A DNA stretch of 64,000 nucleotides, from the NCBI GenBank assembly GCA_002480085.1, contig DKPJ01000006.1, positions 124,001-188,000 of the forward strand, given 5' to 3'. Position numbers and translations under genes: made by a program. This DNA is from Enterobacteriaceae bacterium UBA7338 (GTDB taxonomy: Bacteria; Pseudomonadota; Gammaproteobacteria; Enterobacterales; Enterobacteriaceae). Shown one piece after another: positions 42,200 through 51,258 of this stretch (the stretch's first letter is position 1; each line of letters opens with the position of its first letter). The notes under the pieces are model-generated. The model had not been told where the DNA came from and searched no databases. It saw only the letters and a list, made by a program, of their open reading frames with translations.

Positions 42200-44203
42200 C
42201 TACGCGCTGCCGTCAGCCAAACGGGGAAGATTGTGTTGCTCAAACGCCTCCGGGGCCACCGCGCGGCCAAAGAGATAACCCTGGGCCATCTCCACCCCCG
42301 CCTCCTGGAGCCAGGCGCGCTGCGCCTCGGTCTCAACGCCTTCCGCGATGATATTCAGATCGAGGCTGCGGGCCATATGAATTATCGACGAGATCATGCT
42401 GCTGTCCTCCGGTAGCCCTTCGACAAAAATCTTATCGATCTTCAGCACGTCCACCGGCAGGGACTTCATGTGCTGGAGCTGACGCAGGCCCGCGTAGCCC
42501 ATACCGAAATCATCCAGCGCGATACGCACCCCGGCATTGCGCAGCGGACGCAGGATAGCCACCGCCGCGTGCGGATCGTCAATGCGGCGGCTTTCGGTCA
42601 CCTCGAGGGTCAGCGTGCCGGGCGCAATACGGTAGCGCTCCAGCAGTTCAAGCAGGTCCCGCACCATATCCTCGTGCATCAGCTGCAGCGCCGAGAGGTT
42701 AACCGACAGCGGCAGCATAATGCCTCGCGCCTGCCACGCCGCGAGCAGGCGGCAGGACTCCTCCAGCACCCAGTGGCCGACAACAATCATCAGCCCGCAG
42801 GACTCAATGCTGTCGATAAGCCCCTCCGGCAGCTCCCAGCTGCCGTCCGGCTGCTGCTGGCGCAGCAGGGCCTCGGCGCTCACTACCTCGCTGGTCGCCA
42901 GATTAACCTGCGGCTGTAGCCAGATGGCAAATTGATGGTTATCCAGCGCGTTTAAGATGTCGCTCTCTTCCGTCAGCCGCTTCTGCGCCGTCACCATCTG
43001 CTCCGGGTCGAAGAACTGGATCTGGTTTTTGCCTTTGCGACGGGCGGAGAGCGCCGCTGAGATAGCCCGGCGGTAGAGCTGCTCCGCCGTCACGTCGCCG
43101 TAGAACATGGCGATACCAATGCTGGCGCTCGGTCGCAGCTGAATGCCCTGCACCGGCAGACGTTCATTGATAACAGTGAGCACTTGCTGACCCAGCGTAA
43201 TGGCGTGCCACGGCTCGCTGGCGCCGTTGCCAATGATGGCAAAGGTATCCGTACTCACCTGGGCCAGCACCATGCGCGGGGCCAGGACCGACTTTATCTT
43301 CTCTACCAGCGTCAGGAGCAGCATTTCACGCTGGCTCTCTTTCAGCACCCCCGCCGTGTCCTGCAAAGTTTCACAGGCGATAACCATCAGCGCGGTGGTT
43401 TTTTGCCGGGCGACGGTCTGCTCCAGCAGGGCCATCAAAAAGGCTTTATTCGGCAGCTCCGAGATGGGAAAGCGCGTCACCTGGCTGTTCAGCTCTTCAT
43501 GCTGGCGCAGCACCATCTGCTGGTTGCGGTTATAGCTGCGCACCAGCATGCCAATTTCGTCGTCATGGTGGTGGCGGGGCAGCGCCAGCTGGTGACCAGG
43601 GTGGTCCTGCGGCGACAGGTCGTTCAGCTCGCGGGCAATCTTGCGCAGCGGGCGGATCATCAGCCGGCTGATACACCAGGTGAGCGCCACCGTCATGATT
43701 AAAATCAGGAGTAAGTAAGTAGTGACTAACGTTGAAACGGTACTCATCACGAATTTGTACATACGGAATGAGTCCGCCTGCAGGACCAGATAGGCCAGCG
43801 GCTGCGGGTTGGCCGGACGCTCAAGGGAGTAGATAGGCAGCGAGATCTGCACCGGCAGTTCAAAGAGTCGGGTAATGGTCACCGGCACCGGCCGCTCGGG
43901 GATAAAGCTCATGCGCAGAGCCTGGAACTGATTCGGCAGGACCACGTCCGCCCGGCTGACCACGCCCGCGGGCTGGATGCGTTTGAGGATAGCCTCCGCG
44001 TCGGCAATGTCGCCCTTCAAAATAGCGGCGGAGAGCGGCTCACGCACCGAGCGCGCGATGCTCTCCAGCTGCGTGCCGGTGTTGTAGCGATTCTGCTGCA
44101 CAAAATGGAACAGCAAAATGACGCAAAAAAGGAAAATAAACACCATGGCGACGATCGAGACCATCGCCATCTGTTTAATGGTTAACGAACGGCTAACGCG
44201 CAA
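42200..44203 (-). CDS. hmsP: HmsP/PdeK, GGDEF-EAL membrane phosphodiesterase
   Basis: This protein of about 667 residues has two membrane helices (about 10-32 and 145-170) around a periplasmic domain, then a HAMP region, a degenerate GGDEF domain (STDTF instead of GGDEF) and an intact-looking EAL domain (SAEALLRQQ, VNLSALQL, EVTESRRID, LDDFGMGYAGL, EGVETEAQ). It should hydrolyse c-di-GMP near the cellulose machinery encoded next to it. The start is taken as TTG at 44203, which follows GGAGAG and aligns with E. coli MRVSRSLTIKQ; another TTG at 44233 has no ribosome site. Confidence 0.88.
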   Translation of the reverse strand: MRVSRSLTIKQMAMVSIVAMVFIFLFCVILLFHFVQQNRYNTGTQLESIARSVREPLSAAILKGDIADAEAILKRIQPAGVVSRADVVLPNQFQALRMSFIPERPVPVTITRLFELPVQISLPIYSLERPANPQPLAYLVLQADSFRMYKFVMSTVSTLVTTYLLLILIMTVALTWCISRLMIRPLRKIARELNDLSPQDHPGHQLALPRHHHDDEIGMLVRSYNRNQQMVLRQHEELNSQVTRFPISELPNKAFLMALLEQTVARQKTTALMVIACETLQDTAGVLKESQREMLLLTLVEKIKSVLAPRMVLAQVSTDTFAIIGNGASEPWHAITLGQQVLTVINERLPVQGIQLRPSASIGIAMFYGDVTAEQLYRRAISAALSARRKGKNQIQFFDPEQMVTAQKRLTEESDILNALDNHQFAIWLQPQVNLATSEVVSAEALLRQQQPDGSWELPEGLIDSIESCGLMIVVGHWVLEESCRLLAAWQARGIMLPLSVNLSALQLMHEDMVRDLLELLERYRIAPGTLTLEVTESRRIDDPHAAVAILRPLRNAGVRIALDDFGMGYAGLRQLQHMKSLPVDVLKIDKIFVEGLPEDSSMISSIIHMARSLDLNIIAEGVETEAQRAWLQEAGVEMAQGYLFGRAVAPEAFEQHNLPRLADGSA

Positions 44204-44316
44204 ATTGACTCTCCAAATACTCCGTGTCCGCAAAAGTAACCGGCGGCTACCTGCCTGCTGTCAGAGTATACTCGATTCTGACAGCAGATTAAGACTGCGA
44301 TAGAGAGCCTTGCGCG

Positions 44317-47300
44317 TTACCAGTCGGCGTGAGGCGTCAGCGGCCGCGGCGGTGAATCCATATCGCCCTGCCAGCCTGCCTGCGAGTAGCGGACATAGAG
44401 CATGCCGTGGCTCGGGGTGTAATCCTCCGCCTGCTGAATATCGATGGCGGCGCCAACGGACCAGTTGGAGGTAATACGGCGCTCAATCAGGGCGCGTGCC
44501 GTATAGCCAAAGCCGTTGCTCTTCGATCCTGGATCGTTAGTTTCGCTGGCCCGCGCACGATAATCCTCTGGTATGAGGTTAAGCAGCGGGTAGCGATCCT
44601 GAGTGCGGGTAGCCGAATGCGACCAGGAGAGCGAACCACCCAGCTCCCACGACCAGTTCTCCGTTCTTTCACGCCACGTTACCGGCACGGCAAACGAGAG
44701 GTATTTCTGCGGGCTGTAGTAGCCCCCCTGACCGAGGGTATAACTGCTCAGATCCTTTTCATAGTGCCAGAGCATATTGTTCAGGCCAACGGTGACGCGG
44801 CGGTTATCTTCGTTGACCAGCTTGTAGTAGTAGCCGGTCATCCAGCGCACGCGCCAGTTGTCATCCACGTTCTTGCCGGTGAGCGCGTCGGCGCTCAGGC
44901 TCGCCCAGACGCCGTGCGCTTCGCCCTGGTCGTAGCTCAGGCTAACGCCACCGCCGGTAGATCGAACGCCGCCCCAGGTTTTGCCTGTATTGCTTCCTGG
45001 ATCGCGTTGCCCGCCAAATGCCAGTAAAGAGCTTGAAATTGGGCGGCGGTGCACGTCTAGCGTATAACCGACCGGGCCTAGATCGTTGCTATAACTTAGG
45101 CCGCCAACCACATCAACGACACGGAAACCCATCGGGGTGGTGCCAATGTCCCCCTCCCAGGTATCGTTACGCCAGCCAGCCGCTACGCTTACGCCACCGT
45201 CAGATTGGCTTTTATCGTCATTAATACACTGTATCTCATTACAGGTTCCCCACCTGGGCTGATATACACCTTCTTCATTCGTTGAAAACGATCCGACGTT
45301 CATATTGACCACGTCGGTACGGAAGAACATCCGGCCATCGGCAAGCGGCGCATCAGCCTGCAGCATGGTGGTGTTGGCTTTCAGATCGGAGTAGCCGCCG
45401 GTGCCGCTGGAGCCCCAGTAGTCATGCGCAAGCGTGACGTTGAGATCCTGCTGGCGATAGAGATCGGCAGCGTCGCTGCGCAGGCCGCGCTTCAGCCAGT
45501 CATCGCTGGCATCGTTACGCGTCTGGCGGGTAAAGGTGTCGTTATCCTGGGCGGGCGTGGCAGCAATGCCTGCCGCGACCATCGCCTGTTTATAGCTCTC
45601 CAGCGCCAGCTGCGGCTCGCCGTTAGCCTGCTGGAAGCGGCCATAGTCACGCAGCACCAGGGCGCTATCCTGCGACGGCGGCAGCGCTTTCGCCTCGGGC
45701 ACGATGGTGTCATAGGTGCGCTGGGCCAGAACCCTGTCCCCCAGCTGCGCCCGCACCAGCGCCATTCGACGCTGCATGTTGATGGACGGCGGCTCGGCCT
45801 GCGGCATCTCGTTCAGCGTCGCCAGCTGCTGGCGCGCCGCAAGCGGGTTGCCCTCGGCAATCGCTACCTCCACCAGGCTCAGGCGGGCGTCGGCGTTAGC
45901 CGGTTCACGCGCCAGCACGGTCTCATACCCGGCGCGGGCAGCAGCGTAATCACCGCGCTGCTGCGCCCAGTCCGCGAGGGTCAGGTCAATTCGCGTGGAG
46001 GCTGGCTGCTGCCTAAGCAGCGCTTCAGCCTGCTGCTCCTGGCCGCTGTCGCGCAGGCGGTTGGCGGTCTCCAGCAGCTGGTTACCCTCCAGGCGGCTCG
46101 CCAGCTCCTGCATATTGCTGTCCCATTTGCTGCGCGGCAGGGTATTGAGATGCGCCAGCGCGGCGCGATCCTGGTCGTTGCCGGAGAGATAGAGGCTGTA
46201 GGCGTAAACCTGCGTCGGATCGTTAGGCTGACGGCGAACCAGATCGCGCATCTGCGCGTCGGCCTCGGCGTGCTTCCCGGCGCTCCAGAGATCGCGCGAG
46301 AGACGGTAGGCGATCCAGACGCTGTCCGGATCGGCAGCCAGACGACGGCGCTGGATCTCAGCCGCCTGCGCCCAGCGCCCCTGGTTCTCCAGGGCTTCAG
46401 CCTGCTGTGCCAGCCGATCGTTAGCGAGGCTGCGCTCGATGTCATCCACGCTGCGGCGCTGGCTGGCAGGGAGGGAGGCAATCCAGGCCGAGGCTTTTTC
46501 CGGCGACTGCTCGCGATAAATATTGGCCAGCCCGCGCACCGCGTTGCTGTTGCCGCTGTCCATGCGCAGCGCCTGCTGGTAGTAGCGCTCGGCGGCGGCG
46601 TTATCCTTGCGGGCGACGGCGGCGTCTCCCAGGCCCAGCACGGCGTAGCTGTCGGTGTTATCCACCGCGCGCGCCTGCTGATAAAGCCGTTCTGCCTGGG
46701 CAGGATTATTGGCCTTCAGCGCGGCGTCACCCTGCTGGATCAGCAGCCAGTAGCGGTTAGTTTGCAGGAGGCTATCCCACTTGCTGCGGTTGCTGCTCTG
46801 CGGGGCCAGGGCGATCGCTCTCTCTAGCAGGGGAACCGCCCGGGCGCGATCGCCCTTTTGCGAGTAAGCCTGGCCGAGCGCCCCGGTGGTTTCACCGTCG
46901 TTCTGGTCAGCATTCAGCGCCTGCTGCAGCGGGGCGATAGCCTGCCCGCCCTGCCCGGCGTCAACCGCGGCCAGCCCGCGCGAACGGGCGCGGAACGCCG
47001 GATCGGCCAGCTGCTGCTGCTGTTTCGCCAGCGTCGCCCGGGCGGTATCCACCGTATCGCCGCTGCTAAACTCGTTCAGAAACTGTTGCAGCGCCTGCAC
47101 GCTGGCATCGCTTACCGGCATAGCTTGAATCTGTTGATACCAGATGGCCGCCGCCGCTTCGCGGGTCGTTCCCGACTTCGCCATCTGCCGCAGAACGGTG
47201 TAGCCCTCATCGCTGCGCCCGTTAGCAAACAGCAGCTGCGCCAGCGAATTTTGCAGCTGAGGGTTGCCGGGATAGCGGCTGTTGGCGCTCTTCAGCTGGG

Positions 47301-47805
47301 TAATGGCCTGACTGCGCCGCTCGGGCACCTTCGCCACCAGCGTCCAGTATTCGGCGGCGAGATCGCTATCCGGTGGGTTGCCCTGCAAAATTTTGTCATA
47401 GGCAGCGATGGCCTCCACCGTATGGCCGGTGGTTGCCAGCAGTCGCGCCTCCTGCAACCCCTGCCGCCCCTGGGCAGTGGAGAGAGCCATGGTGCTTTGC
47501 GCTTCCCGGTACGCCGCCGAGTTGGGGGCGAGCTGCGCCAGCCGATCGAGCTGCTGCTGCGCGCCTGCGGTGTCACCCTGGCGCAGCAGGTAGCGCTGGC
47601 GGGCAGCAATCACCTCGGGGTTATTGGGATCGATAAGCTCCAGCCGGTAGAGGGACTGGCGTACCAGATCCTCACGACGGGTGGACTCTCCGAGCCGGAC
47701 CTGCTCCAGCAGCTGTTGCTGCTGGGCTGTCGGCGCCGCATACGTCTTTGGCATCAGCGCGATGCCCAGCGATAAAGCAAGTAAGCGTAGGGTTAGCGTG
47801 CGCAT
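44317..47805 (-). CDS. bcsC: BcsC, cellulose export protein (class II operon)
   Basis: This 1162-residue protein has a signal peptide (about 1-23), about 19 tetratricopeptide repeats in the periplasm (to about residue 780; repeats such as NDGETTGALGQAYSQKGDRA and DSYAVLGLGDAAVARKDN) and a C-terminal outer-membrane barrel ending in Trp. The scaffold meets BcsB and peptidoglycan, and the barrel lets the glucan chain out. The ATG overlaps the bcsZ end by 13 bases. It is the last gene of bcsRQABZC. Confidence 0.95.
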   Translation of the reverse strand: MRTLTLRLLALSLGIALMPKTYAAPTAQQQQLLEQVRLGESTRREDLVRQSLYRLELIDPNNPEVIAARQRYLLRQGDTAGAQQQLDRLAQLAPNSAAYREAQSTMALSTAQGRQGLQEARLLATTGHTVEAIAAYDKILQGNPPDSDLAAEYWTLVAKVPERRSQAITQLKSANSRYPGNPQLQNSLAQLLFANGRSDEGYTVLRQMAKSGTTREAAAAIWYQQIQAMPVSDASVQALQQFLNEFSSGDTVDTARATLAKQQQQLADPAFRARSRGLAAVDAGQGGQAIAPLQQALNADQNDGETTGALGQAYSQKGDRARAVPLLERAIALAPQSSNRSKWDSLLQTNRYWLLIQQGDAALKANNPAQAERLYQQARAVDNTDSYAVLGLGDAAVARKDNAAAERYYQQALRMDSGNSNAVRGLANIYREQSPEKASAWIASLPASQRRSVDDIERSLANDRLAQQAEALENQGRWAQAAEIQRRRLAADPDSVWIAYRLSRDLWSAGKHAEADAQMRDLVRRQPNDPTQVYAYSLYLSGNDQDRAALAHLNTLPRSKWDSNMQELASRLEGNQLLETANRLRDSGQEQQAEALLRQQPASTRIDLTLADWAQQRGDYAAARAGYETVLAREPANADARLSLVEVAIAEGNPLAARQQLATLNEMPQAEPPSINMQRRMALVRAQLGDRVLAQRTYDTIVPEAKALPPSQDSALVLRDYGRFQQANGEPQLALESYKQAMVAAGIAATPAQDNDTFTRQTRNDASDDWLKRGLRSDAADLYRQQDLNVTLAHDYWGSSGTGGYSDLKANTTMLQADAPLADGRMFFRTDVVNMNVGSFSTNEEGVYQPRWGTCNEIQCINDDKSQSDGGVSVAAGWRNDTWEGDIGTTPMGFRVVDVVGGLSYSNDLGPVGYTLDVHRRPISSSLLAFGGQRDPGSNTGKTWGGVRSTGGGVSLSYDQGEAHGVWASLSADALTGKNVDDNWRVRWMTGYYYKLVNEDNRRVTVGLNNMLWHYEKDLSSYTLGQGGYYSPQKYLSFAVPVTWRERTENWSWELGGSLSWSHSATRTQDRYPLLNLIPEDYRARASETNDPGSKSNGFGYTARALIERRITSNWSVGAAIDIQQAEDYTPSHGMLYVRYSQAGWQGDMDSPPRPLTPHADW

Positions 47806-48896
47806 TCCTGGTCCCAGTCAGGTTGTAACTCACCTTGGGAGGTGAAACGAAAACGGTGCTCATCCCAGCCCTGTCCAAAGAGGGTGAGCACGTAGCTGTA
47901 ATAGGCGTCGCTGCCGGGAAAGTTGTCGGCAACGCGCTGGCGCAGCACCGCTTGTGCATCGCGGTTTTGCATAAACGGCAGCAGGGCGGCGGAGAAGCCC
48001 GTCGCACCGCTGCCCTGGGCCGCGCCGGTGACCACGTTCACCTTCTCCGGCGGCACGCCGTTTTTCGCCGTCAGCGCCGCCATCGGCTTAAAGCGCGCCA
48101 GCAGGCGATTTTTTTGCAGATCGCTGTCGTGCAGCATGCCGACCCACAGGTAGACGCGAATGGCATCATAGCTTGAGACCAGCTTGCTCTTCGGCTTCAG
48201 GTTCCAGCCGCGACTCTTCTCGTAGCTCACCCAGTCCGGGGAGAAACCTTTGGGCGCGGTCTCCAGCAGCAGGCGCAGGTTGGTCTCCCGCAGCGTGGTC
48301 CAGGGTGCGCCAAAGCGGGTGAGATACTGTGCCACCTGCGGCGGCAGATAGCTGGGGTTGAAGCGCCAGCTCTCTTTCTCGGCGAAGCCAATTTTGCCCG
48401 GCAGCAGCATTGAACCCAGCCCCGGCACGTTCACCACCTCTTCGCTGACGATATGCTTAAGCAGCCCCTGGGCCAGGGCGGTATAGCGCGGCTCTTTCCA
48501 CAGGCGCCCGGCCTCAAACAGCGACCAGACGATCCAGATATCGGCGTCGGAGGCGGAGTTGGTGTCCAGCACCGTCCACTCCGCTTCGCCCTTCTTGCCC
48601 CACAGCCAGGCGGGAAGATGGGTCGCGAGGTCACCTTCGGCGAGGTTATCCTCGGTCCACGTTAAGATCTTGTCGAAGCCGGGTCGGTCGTTGGCGGCGA
48701 GGGCGAAAAACAGCCCGTAGCTCTGCCCCTCGGAGGTAGTGATCTTCCGGGCGTCGCTGGGATCGATCACCCGGCCACCGTCGCTGAGGTAATCCTTTTT
48801 AAACGCGTTCCAGGCCGGCCAGCTACAGGCGGCGTGCGTACTCGCCGCCGCCAGCAGCAGCGTGGCGGCGATCGCTCCACGCAGTAAGGTCTTCAT
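47793..48896 (-). CDS. bcsZ: BcsZ, periplasmic endo-1,4-beta-glucanase (class II operon)
   Basis: This is a 367-residue GH8 cellulase with a signal peptide (MKTLLRGAIAATLLLAAASTHA). The catalytic acid is Glu56 in TTSEGQSYG, and the base Asp lies in SSYDAIRVYLWVGM (about 244). It trims cellulose chains in the periplasm during export, tuning fibre amount and length. It lies 3 bases after bcsB and overlaps bcsC. Confidence 0.95.
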   Translation of the reverse strand: MKTLLRGAIAATLLLAAASTHAACSWPAWNAFKKDYLSDGGRVIDPSDARKITTSEGQSYGLFFALAANDRPGFDKILTWTEDNLAEGDLATHLPAWLWGKKGEAEWTVLDTNSASDADIWIVWSLFEAGRLWKEPRYTALAQGLLKHIVSEEVVNVPGLGSMLLPGKIGFAEKESWRFNPSYLPPQVAQYLTRFGAPWTTLRETNLRLLLETAPKGFSPDWVSYEKSRGWNLKPKSKLVSSYDAIRVYLWVGMLHDSDLQKNRLLARFKPMAALTAKNGVPPEKVNVVTGAAQGSGATGFSAALLPFMQNRDAQAVLRQRVADNFPGSDAYYSYVLTLFGQGWDEHRFRFTSQGELQPDWDQECAR

Positions 48897-48899
48897 GGC

Positions 48900-51248
48900 T
48901 TACTCATCGTGCGGGTCGAGACGACGACGGCTGATGATGCGCAGCAGACGCCACAGTACCCAGGCCAGCAGCACGACGCTCACCGCCGCCAGTACCGCCA
49001 GCAGCACCGGGTGGTTAGAGAGCGCATACCAGATACGCTCGAACCACGGCAGGTGGCCGACGTAGTAGATATCCCCCACTCGCAGGCCGTTGACGCCCGA
49101 CTCGCGGATCACCGTCACGGAACCATACATTGCTGCACGTTTGCCGCTGTCGTTCATCGCCTCGTTCAGCAGCTCGTAGCCGCGTGGGCTATCCGCCAGC
49201 AGGGCAACCACGCTGCGCTGATCGTTATACGGCGACTGGAAGCCGACGATAGCCGCCATCGGGCCGCTGGAGGTCACCGTCGTCTGGGCATCCGCCTGAC
49301 GATCGGTATTGTCCGGGACGATGGACGGGAAGGTGGTCTGGCGCTGCGGCGTCTTCACCCAGCTCTGCGTCGCCTGCACCAGCAGGTCAATGCGCTTGTC
49401 ATCCTTCAGGCTATCCGGGATAGCGCCGATGACCAGCACGTCGGCATCCTTGTTCTGGATCTGGCTGCCGTCGTTGGTCAGGGTCAGGTTAACCGCCGGG
49501 AGACCGGTTTGCGCGCCAAGCTGGCCGATAGAGTCCAGCAGAGTGGTCAGCTGGCCCTGAGTCGGATTGGCTGGCAGCACTACGATGGTATCCGCGAGAT
49601 CCGCCATCCGGCTGAACGGGAAGCCCGCGTTGGCAAAGGCGCGCAGATCCGGCATGGCAATAAAGTGGTAATACTTCGAGAAGTCGATGGTCGAGTCATC
49701 ACCAATCACCACCCGGTTCTGCACCGGCTGGAAGGTGACGCAGTTATCCACGGTGCCGCCCGGCATCGGGTTCATGTACTGGAAATCAAAGCGCAGCTGG
49801 TTGAGCGCCCCCAGCTGCAGCGCCGGAATGGTGACGGCGGTTTTACCATCCAGCAGTCCTTGCAGAACCGGCAGGCGCAGCAGCAGGCGGTTAGTATCCT
49901 GGTTGCTGGTCAGGTTGAAGGATTGCAGGAACTGGTTGTTCAGGCTGATATCCATCCGCGAGCTGTCTTTGGTCGGCGGCGCGGTGTAGCGGTAGTTGAG
50001 ATCCATATCGATGCCGTTGCTGCGCAGCAGATAGAGATCCGGCGGCAGGTTCAGCGCCACGCTGATCGCATTTGGCTCAAGCCCTACCGCCTGAAGCTGC
50101 TCCTCGTAGTTTTTCAGCTCGGCAAAGGAGATGGCCCGATCGGTGCGCACCCAGTTCGGGGCGTCGTACGGCTTACGGGCCAGCAGCGGCTTAACGTCGT
50201 TCACCTCTACGCGATCGCCACGGAACAGGACGTTGCCCTGGGCCATGCCCTTCGCCGCCTGCAGCAGGTCTTTATCATCGCGGCCAAAGACCACCAGCAG
50301 CTTCACGTAGGGGTTTTCGGGGTGATCCATCATCACCACCGTCGGGGCGTTCACCGGCGGCGCGTCGCGCAGGAAATCCGGACGCTTGTCGTTGGTGGCA
50401 AACACGATGGCGTTCCGATCCGGCAGGCCGTTGTAGATCACCGGGAAGCTCTGGCCGCGCCAGCCCATGCGCGAGCCAAAGAAGGAGGCAACAATGCTCG
50501 CCGCCTGCTGCTGCTCCAGCGCGGGCGCACCGGCAAAGACCATCGGCAGCACCAGCGGACGGTTATCCCGCGCGTCATAGAACGGCACCGGGAAGTGCGA
50601 GAGATCGTTTTTCAGCGGCAGGGACTGGTAGGTCATCTCCAGCGAGCTGCTGCGCCCGACGTCCATCCACAGCGTGCTGCTGGCCGGGTTTTCACAGACG
50701 TCGCGGTAGTGGCCGACGAACTCCAGCCGCACCCGGTTGTAGTCGGTGATATAGAGCGGATCGATAGCCAGTTGGGCGAGCGTCTTCTTGCCCAGCTGCT
50801 CTTTGGTGACCGGCAGGACGCCCATCAGCTCATCGTTAAGATAGACCTTCAGCTGCGACTGCACCGGCAGCAGCGACGGCGACGGGGTGTACTCCAGATT
50901 CAGCATCGCCTTCGAGACCACTTCGTCGCTGCGCATCCCGAACTCGATCTGGCCGTCAGGCTGGACCCCGCGCAGCACCATGCTGCCCGGCGGCGGCGCA
51001 ATCTGGGCGAAAGAGAGCTTCACCTCCCGCGACGGGGCGTTATCCGCGACGATGGGCGCATTGGCGCCGGTTACGCCGGGCATCACCTGGCCGACGGCCT
51101 GCGGATCGGCAGCGGTCTGCGCTTCAGGCGTCTCGGGTGCGGCAGGCACGGTGACCATCGGGGTGGCCGGGGCCGCGTGGGTGACCAGCGACGGGAAAGC
51201 ACTCATCCCAACCGCCACTGCACAAATCCAGGAAAGTTTTCTTTTCAT
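48900..51248 (-). CDS. bcsB: BcsB, cellulose synthase periplasmic subunit
   Basis: This 782-residue protein has a signal sequence (MKRKLSWICAVAVGMSAFPSLVTHAA), two carbohydrate-binding and two flavodoxin-like periplasmic domains, and one C-terminal membrane helix (about 740-765, VLLAVLAAVSVVLLAWVLW) that completes the BcsA channel. The ATG at 51248 is chosen because the signal peptide begins there and it lies 10 bases after the bcsA stop; the longer frame overlaps bcsA. It guides the nascent glucan to BcsC. Confidence 0.94.
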   Translation of the reverse strand: MKRKLSWICAVAVGMSAFPSLVTHAAPATPMVTVPAAPETPEAQTAADPQAVGQVMPGVTGANAPIVADNAPSREVKLSFAQIAPPPGSMVLRGVQPDGQIEFGMRSDEVVSKAMLNLEYTPSPSLLPVQSQLKVYLNDELMGVLPVTKEQLGKKTLAQLAIDPLYITDYNRVRLEFVGHYRDVCENPASSTLWMDVGRSSSLEMTYQSLPLKNDLSHFPVPFYDARDNRPLVLPMVFAGAPALEQQQAASIVASFFGSRMGWRGQSFPVIYNGLPDRNAIVFATNDKRPDFLRDAPPVNAPTVVMMDHPENPYVKLLVVFGRDDKDLLQAAKGMAQGNVLFRGDRVEVNDVKPLLARKPYDAPNWVRTDRAISFAELKNYEEQLQAVGLEPNAISVALNLPPDLYLLRSNGIDMDLNYRYTAPPTKDSSRMDISLNNQFLQSFNLTSNQDTNRLLLRLPVLQGLLDGKTAVTIPALQLGALNQLRFDFQYMNPMPGGTVDNCVTFQPVQNRVVIGDDSTIDFSKYYHFIAMPDLRAFANAGFPFSRMADLADTIVVLPANPTQGQLTTLLDSIGQLGAQTGLPAVNLTLTNDGSQIQNKDADVLVIGAIPDSLKDDKRIDLLVQATQSWVKTPQRQTTFPSIVPDNTDRQADAQTTVTSSGPMAAIVGFQSPYNDQRSVVALLADSPRGYELLNEAMNDSGKRAAMYGSVTVIRESGVNGLRVGDIYYVGHLPWFERIWYALSNHPVLLAVLAAVSVVLLAWVLWRLLRIISRRRLDPHDE

Positions 51249-51258
51249 CGCATTATCA

